From Cephalotrichum gorgonifer (Eukaryota > Ascomycota > Sordariomycetes > Microascales > Microascaceae), in NCBI GenBank assembly GCA_900312665.1, contig ONZQ02000017.1:694612-758611 (forward strand): a stretch of DNA of 64,000 nucleotides, read 5' to 3'. Shown one piece after another: positions 54,569 through 64,000 of this stretch. Both the position numbers and the translations under genes were made by a program. Positions within the stretch are counted from its first letter, which is position 1. Each line of letters opens with the position of its first letter. The notes below the pieces were generated by a model. It did not search any database. It saw nothing but the letters and a program-made list of their open reading frames with translations, and was not told where the DNA came from.

Positions 54569-57500
54569 CAAGCCGGCTCGTGCATCACAACATTAAGTAT
54601 GTATCCGCTTGAAATAGCGGTGCATCACGGGCCAAGTTCGGGAGAGGTAATATATACATACCGAAATGAATTTGGCTTTGGGAGAGCAAAAGCAACTTCT
54701 TCAACGACGAAACGAGTCTCGGTCTTTTGTTCCAATCCCCGCTTTGTTTTGTTATTTTTCATTTGTCGAACGTCGTTTTGAATCATTATACCAGGCGTCT
54801 TGTTTTTGGGAAAGTTGAGACCTATACCTAGAGCTTTTGAAGTTGCGAGCGTGCTGTGTCGCGCCCGTCGTTTGCTTCTTACCCTTTTTTTGTTCACTTT
54901 TTTCTGCTGGTTTTCCGTCCATATACACGGCCTGGGGTCGTTGGAAGCTGCCTTTTTCTTTTTCTTTTCTCGCTCCGAAACAAAATGATGGGATATCTCT
55001 TCTCTTTTTCTTGGATTTTTTCTTCTGTATTCGAGCACTTTCTTCCCACCTTTTTTACCTTATACCTGGCTAACAAAACGGTACGCTATAATGCGCTTGG
55101 GATATTACTTAGGGGGTGGATGGTGGTGTGGGTGGACGAGCGGCCGGCCAGGGGGGGCAAAACAAACGTAGCATATAGCTTTACCTACCTGTTTTGCTTT
55201 GTTTTGTTCCCTCTTCTCGTGCGATTTTTGTTCGCGCGATATTAATATGTCATTTTATTATTATTTTTGGATTTTTATGATGGGCGCTTTTTCTGGTGGT
55301 AGGGGGCTATCATCGGGATAATGGGGCCTTCGAATTAATATAAGTATACCTTGGTCTCTTTTTCTTCTTCTTGCCTTTGAGCTTAAATGGGTTGTCGTGA
55401 GCGCGCGTGGGCTCTTGAGTGGTGTGTGATGATGGGCTTGATGTGGAAGGAAAATGTTTGAGAGATATCTGAGCAGACCGAGGGAGGTTCGGAGGTGTGG
55501 TGGCAGGGATGAAGGGGGTTCAGTAGATGTGACTGGGGCCGGGTCTTCAGAAGATATTAATTCGTCCTTGGGTGTCTTTCTGAGAGGGATATCTGAGCAG
55601 GCCGAGGAAGGTTCGGAGGTGCGACGGGGGTTCCGAAGCTGTGACGGGGCTCGGGTGCTGGTATTCGCTCGTCTCTGGGAGCCGGCCATCCTTTGTATGA
55701 GGTCGTTTCTGTCTTGCCCCGATATCAACGAGGCCAACTTAAAAAAAAACATCTTATCCTACCTAGGGTTAAGACCGTCGTTGTCGTGATACTGCTCCTC
55801 TCTTTGCGAGTACGAGCGAATTGTGACGAATTCTTATCGACGCGCTTCGAGAGGATCAGGTCCCCTGATGTGGACATGGAGCTACCATAGTTATCTGCAT
55901 GTGTTTTTCTGCGGGGATTGAGTGTGGGGGGTGAGGGGGTGGGTCTACGAGTATGGGATACGTAATGTTTCTGATGACGATTTGAGGATGGCTAGTGTTT
56001 CTCGTACGTGAAGCTTCGGCCCAGAAGCGGCCACACCGAGTAGAAACTGCTCCTAGGAGAGAATGTACGAGGATGACCTCACCGTAGGAGTAAGCAGCGG
56101 TAGGTTTCATAGTGCGTAATGAAGAAATCATCATTCGAGGATCGGCGCGTTGTTTTAAGGGAACAGGGCAGGTGAGGGATTAGAGGAGGGAGGAAGGGGC
56201 AGTGATGGAAGGATTGGATTGGGTATACGGAGAGGGGGAGAGAGAGAGTGTGTGTGTGTGCTTGTAAGTGTGTGGCTGCCCCAACCGGGCAGTGCTGCCA
56301 GGTTATGTGCAGGTTTGCGATTTGGGGTGGAAGGAATACGGGAAACTGGAATGCCTTCTGCGCCAATCGGCGAGGGTGAAGGGGGGACCGAAGGACCGAA
56401 GGGGAAGAAGGAGGGAAAGGAAAGGGAATATCCATTGGGTCGCATGCATGCTCAATCAAGTATTCAATTGTATGCACATAATACGGGGACCGGGCGGACC
56501 TGACGTCGCGTACAACAAGTATTGTCGTGTGACGTTTCCCCCCTTTCGATTGTAGTTTTCCACGGAATTTTTTGTCCTCTCTGGTCTTCCAATTCTCGAA
56601 TTTCGAGCTTGTAACTTGATCTGCCATAAACAGGAACAAAAACCGCAAGTCGCCACCCGGGGAGGACCGAACGTGGCTCTTGAAGACAAACGCCACCGGG
56701 GAGCTAAAAGGAAAAAAAAGCATCGTGCAAACCTAAACAAGGTGCTCCCTTTCTTCTGTGTTCACGGATCGGAGTGTCGCATGTCAAACGGACTCGAGTA
56801 AAACTCCGAGGGCGGAAAATAACTGGCTCGGCAATACTCCGTACTCTTGTCGAAGGAAATAAGCGGGGGCCAGACACTTGGCCATTGCGCTCAAACTCCG
56901 TACACAGACAGGAAATGATGGCAGCTCCGGAATACTACTCTGGATTGGGGCTCCGGAACGAGACCCGACGGCGTGGTGGCTGTGCAAGGAGAGAAAGGTG
57001 ACACGCTCTCGATCAAAGACGAACGGCGGGCGCTGGTAACTACACAGCACAAGTAATCATCAAATGGCTTGGGGTAGTAGTGCCGACGACGCGGCACATG
57101 GCACACACATATTCGTAATGCCTTAAGAGGAGCGGGCGCCCCTAGACGGTGGTAGCGACAAAACATTATGGCTGTGGTCGTAATACGCAGAGCGTGAGGT
57201 ACGAGTATTCTTACGAGTCCGGGTACGCCACGAGAACTCTAATCATGTGCACTGTCCCAGTTCCTAGTTTGTTCTACCGCCACCCTTGCTTGTCTCTTCT
57301 TGGCCAGCCCGCTAACTATTATTACGGAGCATTATGGGGCACTAGAAATCCTGCCCACCCGCCACCCTGAAAGCTGATGACGGTTCCAGTCTTAATAGGA
57401 CTGGAGCTTGCAGACGTGGATGAATCCATCTCCATTCCCTTTTTCCCTCTCTTTCCCTTTTTCTGCTCACCCCTTTCAACCACCCCCCCTTCCCTTCGCG

Positions 57501-58062
57501 GTATAGAAATTCTTGCGACAACGGTTCGCTCCCGGCTATTTCGCTCGTTTTCTCTAAGTTCTCTTATTCCGCGTTACCTTTACCGCGGCGTGTTTCTTTT
57601 ATATATATATATTTTTTTTTTCTTTTGCCGCCGCTTTGTTTCCGTTTCTCGCATCTCGTTCGAGCGATCCGCTTATTGCATAGCCCCGTTTCTTCCAGCA
57701 GCAGTCCGCATCCCCCAACCCCATATTGTGTCGCGGGAAGACCGATGGGCGCTGTCGCAGCATTATTCCAACATCGATAGTATCATCAACCTACGAGTCA
57801 CGCGGGCTAGGAAACGAAAAGAATAAAGTCTGAGCAAGGTTAGGTTGGCCAATCGGCACCCTTCAGATCGACACGCCGTTCCCCCGCCCCCCTTCCCACC
57901 AACCGCGTTCACCAACTCGAACGACCAAGATTCAGATTTCAGTCTCAGACAAATCACAAAGGCCCCCCGCAACACGATATTGATATCACGGCCGACCTCG
58001 AGACATTCCCCAACCCACACCTTTGCATGGAGTGTTGCATGATATAGACTTCTACCGATCAC
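54569..58062. other. Intergenic 3.5 kb between homeobox and flippase genes
   Basis: 3' flank of the homeobox gene, then low-complexity T/CT-rich stretches (54880-55060, 57430-57640) and a direct duplication at 55464-55665. ACTCCGTAC-type motifs occur near 56838 and 56896, and GTACGAGTATT near 57198. No gene is supported. Confidence 0.55.
55464..55665. repeat. Direct duplication, period 124 bp
   Basis: GATATCTGAGCAG(A/G)CCGAGG(G/A)AGGTTCGGAGGTG begins at 55464 and again at 55588. Similarity continues loosely through GGGGTTC and TGTGAC(T/G)GGGGC. Differences in the core are transitions. Two copies only. Confidence 0.75.
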
Positions 58063-61000
58063 ATGGCGAGACGCCAGAGCGGGGACCAACCTCGCGACGC
58101 TCGTGGATCCCGCTTGCGCCAAAATGATCCGCGATCGACACACTCCCTCGATATCTCCCGGCGCCCCCCGCCAACCCCTCGCTCCCACCTCCCGCCCCCC
58201 TCCCCCCTGCGCCCTGCTACCAATAACTCCTCCTTTCCCGCTGGATATGACGACGACATCGACAGTAACCATGTCCGGTTTTCGAGCTACGTTGAGGGGC
58301 CGCCGGTAACCATGGCCGAGAAGACCGACGAGAATCAGTACCGACCCAAGAGCCCGGCCGGGGCTACCGCGAGCGCGGCGACCGTCTCCGAGTACAAGAT
58401 GTTCGTCAGGCCCGGTCCGGGGAACAGGTCCAGGTTTTACCAGGTCCGCGACACAGTCAAGCGCCGCGCCGGCCAGATGTACCGGCAGTACGTGATCGAG
58501 GGCCTCCTCCGCCAGAAGCCCCTGCCGCCCACCAAGGACGGCCGCCACATACCCCTCGACGGCGAGGCCCACTGCCCTCAGAAGCTGGTGGACGAGAGGA
58601 CGGGCAAGCCCTACATCAGCAACTTCATCCGGTCCAGTCGGTACACGCTGTGGGACTTCCTACCCAAGCAGCTCATCTTCCAGTTCAGCAGGCTGGCCAA
58701 CTTCTACTTCCTAGTCATCGGCATAATGCAGATGATCCCCGGACTGAGCACAACGGGAAAATACACCACCATCATCCCTCTGGCCATCTTCGTGACCTTC
58801 AGTATGGCGAAGGAGGGCTACGACGATTATAGGCGATACACGCTTGACAAGATGGAGAACTCGAGCGACGCCTGGGTGCTCCGCGGGACCAAGGACGCCT
58901 CGGGCATGAGGAGGACTAGACGGCCGTGGGACGTTCTGAAACACCGATCGAAACTAGAACAGACCGAGGGCCAGGCTCCAGTTGAAGATGTGGAAGATCC
59001 GGAAGAAGTCGAGTCGGACGGCGAGTGGATGCGTATCAAGTGGGCGCATGTCAAGGTCGGGGACGTCGTGCGCCTCAGCCGCGACGACAACGTCCCCGCC
59101 GATTTGGTGCTGCTCTACGCCAGTGGCCCCAACGGCGTCGCGTATATCGAGACCATGGCGCTGGACGGCGAGACGAACCTCAAGAGCAAGCAGGCGTGCC
59201 CGCTACTGGCGGAGCGGTGCCGGTCCGTCGATTCCATAAGATCGTGCAAGGCGGAGATCGTGTCGGAGGACCCCAACCTCGACCTGTACAGCTACGACGG
59301 CCGGATCACCGTCGACGGCGAGACCCTGCCCCTGACCACGAACAACGTCGCGTACCGCGGGTCCACTGTGCGCAACACCGCCAAGGCTATCGGCCTCGTC
59401 ATCAACTCGGGCGAGGAGTGCAAGATCCGCATGAACGCGGCCAAGAGCGTCCGCGCCAAGGCCCCCAAGATTCAGAACCTCGTGAACAAGATCGTGCTCT
59501 TCCTCGTCTTCTTCGTCGTCATGGTCAGCGTCGGCGTCACCATCGGGTACTACCGCTGGAAGGACCGCGAGGGTCACCTGTGGTACCTCATGGGCGCCGG
59601 GCTGTCGTTCAAGAACATCTTCATCGCCTTCATCATCATGTTCAACACGCTCATCCCGCTGTCGCTGTACATCAGTCTCGAGATCATCAAGCTAGGCCAG
59701 CTCTACTTCCTGGGCGACGTGGAGATGTACGACCCCGTGTCCAACACCCCCATGGTCGCGAACACCATGACCATTCTTGAGAACCTCGGCCAGGTCAACT
59801 ACGTCTTCTCCGACAAGACGGGCACCTTGACGGACAACGTGATGCGCTTCCGCAAGATGTCGGTCGCTGGCGCTCCATGGCTACACGACATGAACATCAA
59901 GCGGGACGAGGAGGAGAAGCGGCGGAAGATCGAGGCCTCGGAACGTCTACGGAAGAGCAAGAAGAAGGCCGCCAAGCAGGCCGCGAAACCCCAGGGCAAG
60001 CTCGCCACCGATAGCGAGGACTACGAGCCGGTATCCCCCGGGATTGAGACTAACATCGTCGACGAGTACGGGGTTGCTGTGCCAGAGGCGGGCGTCCAGG
60101 GCCACGGCTTCGGCGCCGCCGCGTCGTCTGCCAAGTCCATGCGCGGAGTGGGCGGCTCGGAGCCCAAGACGGAATCTCTCCTCGCCTACCTACGTGATCG
60201 CCCGAACACGACATTCTCGAGGAAGGCGAGACACTTCATCATCTGCATGGCCCTCTGCAACACGTGCCTGCCGGAGATCAAGGAGGACGGGAGCATTGAG
60301 TACCAGGCAGCGTCGCCCGACGAGCTTGCGCTGGTCGAGGCCGCCCGTGACCTGGGCTACGAGATGGTGGACCGTCCCTCCAACACCATCAAGTTGAAGT
60401 ACCCGGATGCGAAGACGGGGAAGTCGGTGGTCGAGGTGTTCGAGGTCCTCGACGTGATCGAGTTCACCAGCAAGCGGAAGCGCATGTCCATCATCATCCG
60501 TATGCCCGACGGGCGCGTCTGCATCTTCTGCAAGGGCGCCGACAGTGCGCTGTTGCCGCGGCTGAAGCTGAGCAAGCTCGCCATCCAGAAGGCGCGCGAG
60601 GTGGAGCAGCAGGCGAACAGGCGTCGGAGTCAGGAGCAGGAGAGCGCGTTCCGCAGGCTCAGCATGCAGAGCAACACGCCCCGAACCAGCCTCGCTCTCA
60701 GCCGCGTGTCGGTCTCAGGGAACCGGCCGGCGATGGGGAGGATAGGGTCCATCCGGGCGTCTCTGGACAATTGGCGGAGGTCCACCGAAGTGCCGGAGTC
60801 CTCGGCGGACGCCCGGGTGCCGCGGAGGTCGATGGGCGACATGAAGCATGACCCGCGACGAACCAGCCTCGCGCTATCTACCTACGACGTCCTAGACGGC
60901 CTCGTCGACGAGTCAGCCGCGGCCAACGAGGGCACGATATTCGAGCGGTGCTTCCAACACACGGACGACTTTGCCGCGGAGGGCCTCCGCACGCTGCTCT

Positions 61001-62845
61001 TCGCCTACCGGTACGTGGAGGAGGACGACTACCGCACGTGGAAGAAGATCTACTTCGAGGCGACGACGAGCCTCGTGGATAGACAGGAGAGGATCGAGGC
61101 GGCGGGCGAGCTCATTGAGCAGAAGTTCGACCTCGCGGGCGCGACGGCTATCGAGGACAAGTTACAGGAGGGCGTCCCCGAGACGATCGACAAGCTCCGG
61201 CGGGCCAACATCAAGGTGTGGATGCTCACGGGCGACAAGCGGGAGACGGCCATCAACATCGGGCACTCGGCTCGACTCTGCAAGCCCTTCTCAGAGGTGT
61301 ACATCCTCGACGCGAACCTCGGGAACCTGTCGGAGACGATGAGGTCGTCGCTGATGGACGTCAGCCGCGGGATGGTGCCGCACTCGGTGGTGGTCATCGA
61401 CGGGCAGACGCTCTCGGACGTGGACGAGGACAAGGGGCTCTCGGAGCTGTTCTACGACCTCGCGGTGCGCGTCGACTCGGTCATCTGCTGCCGAGCGTCG
61501 CCGAGCCAGAAGGCGAAGCTGGTGAAGCGGATCCGGCACCGGGTGCCTAACACGATGACGCTCGCGATCGGCGATGGGGCGAACGACATCGGCATGATCC
61601 TCGCGTCGCACGTGGGCGTGGGGATCTCTGGACGCGAGGGGCTGCAGGCGGCGCGCATAGCGGACTACTCGATCGCGCAGTTCCGGTTCCTGCAGCGGCT
61701 GCTCTTCGTGCACGGGCGGTGGACGTACATCCGCACGAGCAAGTACGTGCTCGCGACGTTCTGGAAGGAGATCTTCTTCTTCATGGGGCAGGCGCACTTC
61801 CAGACGTTCACGGGGTACACGGGGACCTCGCTGTACGAGAACTGGAGCCTGACCATCTTCAACGGCGTGTTTACGTCGATACCGGTCATCATCCTGGGGA
61901 TACTGGAGCAGGACCTTAAGGCGGACACGCTGCTGCGGTTCCCGGAGCTGTACAACTACGGGCAGAGGTCGCTGGGGTTCAACTTTAGGAACTTCTTGGG
62001 GTGGGCGACGATGGCCGCGCTCGAGTCGTGCATACTGTTCTACGGGGTGTGGGGCGTGTACAGGATGATGCTGTTCACGGAGGACGCGACGCTATATGCG
62101 ATGGGGACGATGGCGTTTACGGTTGGTGTCTTGTTCATCAACATCAAGCTCCTGTGAGTGACCCCGACCCTCTTCCTTCATTCTTTCGTATTTCCCTTCC
62201 TTCCCCTTTTCGGGGAGATTAAATTTAGATCCCTTACTAACTTGCGAGCGCAGGGTCCTCGAGATGCACAACAAGACGATAGCGTCCCTCATCGGCCTCG
62301 GGGTCTCGACCCTGGGCTGGTTCCTCTGGATGCTCATCATCGGCGAGATGTACCCGGACGGGATGGGGATCTACCTCGTGGACAAGGCGTTCCTGCACAA
62401 CTTCGGCCACACGCTCACGTGGTGGACGGGGTGCCTCTTGATCCTACTCACGCTCATCGTCGTGGAGCTCACGGCGGGGGCTATAAGGAGGGTGTACTTC
62501 CCGGGCGACTGGGACGTCATGCAGCGGGCGGAGAAGGACGGGTCCCTGGAGGAGGCGGGCGACAACGGCGGCGCGGAGAGGGAGGGCGCGGACGTGGAGA
62601 TGGTGGAGGTGGAGGTGGAGACGGAGGGGAGACCCTCGATGGCCGTGGTGAGCGAGGCCGGCGCGGCTGCGAGTCCGGGTCTCGCGCCGGGCCTGGCGCC
62701 GCCGGGGGAGAGGAGGTCGTTCCAGGGCGGGAGGCCGTCGCTGCAGGATAAGAGGGGGAGCTTCCACGAGGGGTGGAGGCCCAGGCCGTCGCATGATGGG
62801 TACGTGCCTCCGGCGTTTACGACGCTGGAGGAGGAGAGGAAGTGA
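58063..62845 (+). CDS. P4-type ATPase, phospholipid flippase (Dnf-like, probably Dnf3 branch)
   Basis: Two exons, 58063-62153 and 62254-62845, 1560 residues. The intron (62154-62253, GTGAGT, TACTAAC, GCAG) lies inside the last membrane region. Seen: a disordered Pro/Arg-rich N-terminus; RPYISNFIRS-type region before TM1 (GKPYISNFIRSSRYT, about 188); actuator DGET (about 367); phosphorylation motif DKTGTLTDN (about 584); KGADSALLPRL nucleotide-binding segment (about 828); MLTGDKRET (about 1055) and GDGANDIG (about 1169). About ten helices follow the family plan. The enzyme would move phospholipids to the cytosolic leaflet at the Golgi, endosome or plasma membrane, with a Cdc50-family partner. 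TDN in place of TQN points to the Dnf3-type rather than Drs2/Dnf1; branch assignment is tentative. Extra Ser/Arg-rich inserts lie at about 620-700 and 850-930. Confidence 0.93.
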
Positions 62846-63437
62846 AACAAAAAATCTTGCGTCTGGGGTGTTTTCGTCTTTTTCTCAAGCGGCTTATAGG
62901 TGGGAAGGGTGGTTGGCGTGGGTGTGTGTCCGTGTGTGCGAGTGTGGGGATGTGGATGTACCGGGTTCTCACCTATCTTTGTATCGCCGTTTCGTTGCGT
63001 TTCGTCTGTGATACCATTTTCCCTTGCGTTTCACTCACTCTCGTTTGCATTGGGAGGCTTTGTTTGTTGTTTGTGCGGGAGGAGAGAGGGGGTTGAGCGA
63101 GAGAGGGCTGCGGCATGGGGGATGGAGGGGTGGGCAGCGGTGAGGATTTGGGTATGTATATATCGCATTGGATAGCACATTGAAGAGAGTTGTTCCATTT
63201 GTTACTCTTGGTTTTTGACTTGGCTACGTGAGGTTTATCAGTGTACTCCATGAGCTCTACATGGTCGCATGTGATATGTTGAGTCCCATACTTGGGGCAA
63301 TCAACCAAGCATCTCGAGGACAGATCAGCTTGCTGGCTGATTGGAGCAAAAGGGCTAAAAAAGACATAAAATTAAATAAGGATTAACTCGCTGTCGCTGA
63401 TCTAACTATTAGCCTAGCACTTCATCATCTATATTCG
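62846..63437. other. Intergenic between convergent genes
   Basis: 3' flanks of the flippase gene and of the minus-strand monooxygenase. G/T-rich, with no supported gene. Confidence 0.6.
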
Positions 63438-63944
63438 TCAACGGCCGACAGTTGGCAAGTCGAAGGCCTTGGCGGCGATAATCCAAAGAATGCCGCCCAC
63501 CACACCGCCCACGAACGCCTTCCCCACCAGGCCGCGAGTCTTCTCGTTGAAAGTCTTCTCCGGGACCTCGTCGTCGAACGGGATCTCCCTGGGCCGGGGG
63601 GGAACGGGGAGCCCGTCCAGCTTCGCCGCCCCCGCGAACAGCGCGGCCAGCGAGGACAGCAGGTGGCTCTCTCCGGCCAACGGCTGGACGATCTTGAAGA
63701 TGAGGGTGGAGAACCACGGGCTCTCGTAGGCGAAGAGGGTCTGCTGGTCGTGCGCGCGCTTTAGGATCAGCTCGGCGCGCTCGTGCCTGGTTGACTGCGT
63801 CTCTGTGAAGATTGTCTCGACCTCTTCGTCCGTGAGGCCGGTTAGGGCGCCGCCGCGTCGCTCCCTTGTTCTTAGGATGGTGTTGACGAGTACTGCGCAG
63901 GATTCTAGAGCGCCGTTCGCGCCCTGGCCGCCGAGGGGGTTTGG
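63438..63944 (-). CDS. FAD-dependent monooxygenase, C-terminal exon (partial)
   Basis: The last exon of a gene that continues beyond the window. The exon begins after a TTAG acceptor at 63945, preceded by an ACTAAG branch, and runs 168 codons to TGA at 63438-63440. It opens with PNPLGGQGANGALESCAVLVN, which matches the second FAD-binding region of class A flavin monooxygenases (salicylate hydroxylase / PHBH type). EEVETIFTETQSTRHERAE follows, then a C-terminal hydrophobic segment (VGGVVGGILWIIAAKAF) that would anchor it in a membrane. Fungal secondary-metabolism monooxygenases of the PaxM type have such tails. Substrate and N-terminal NAD(P)H/FAD motif are not visible here. Confidence 0.85.
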   Translation of the reverse strand, partial: PNPLGGQGANGALESCAVLVNTILRTRERRGGALTGLTDEEVETIFTETQSTRHERAELILKRAHDQQTLFAYESPWFSTLIFKIVQPLAGESHLLSSLAALFAGAAKLDGLPVPPRPREIPFDDEVPEKTFNEKTRGLVGKAFVGGVVGGILWIIAAKAFDLPTVGR

Positions 63945-64000
63945 CTAAGAGAGATCTTAGTCACAGTGGCCTTGCATATCAAAAATAATGTATGGATGTA

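Overview
The window reads as nuclear DNA of a filamentous ascomycete (Pezizomycotina, most like a Sordariomycete). The grounds are short introns (about 50-225 nt) with GTRNGT donors, CTAAC-type branch points and CAG/TAG acceptors; a Zn2Cys6 regulator; a dispersed single 5S rRNA gene with degenerate copies; and retroelement DNA mutated in the style of repeat-induced point mutation (RIP). All exon joins below come from reading frames and splice signals by eye; no search was run.

1-11.6 kb is an AT-rich transposon block. It holds a decayed chromodomain-type Ty3/gypsy fragment (1-1131), then a structurally complete but RIP-killed gypsy element (1137-10429) with 478-bp LTRs and a 5-bp target duplication CCATT. 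Between the chromodomain and the 3' LTR lies about 3.3 kb of extra sequence with tandem repeats, a 9-bp minisatellite, and a candidate antisense spliced gene (two phase-compatible exons at 9102-8514). This is the most unusual item in the window. The block ends at a 5S-like sequence.

11.7-19.3 kb, all protein genes on the minus strand: a secreted GMC oxidoreductase, a fungal protein of unknown function carrying a probable frameshift, and a Zn2Cys6 transcription factor, with an intact 5S rRNA gene and another 5S-like relic between them. A transporter or pathway regulator role is possible but not shown.

21.2-27.5 kb is a housekeeping block: mitochondrial homoaconitase (lysine synthesis, +), tRNA dimethylallyltransferase (-) tail to tail with it, and Sec61 alpha (+), which shares a 0.5-kb divergent promoter with the transferase. 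A gene-free 4.8 kb follows.

32.3-41.4 kb, all +: a full-length ABCC (MRP-type) transporter, a conserved fungal membrane protein of unknown function, and an AAGAB/Irc6-like adaptin-binding protein. Then comes an 11-kb gene-poor stretch (41.4-52.5 kb) with repeats, homopolymer runs and recurring GTAC-type motifs.

52.5-64 kb: a homeobox transcription factor (+), a Dnf-type P4 ATPase lipid flippase (+), and the 3' end of a FAD-dependent monooxygenase with a C-terminal membrane anchor (-) running off the window.
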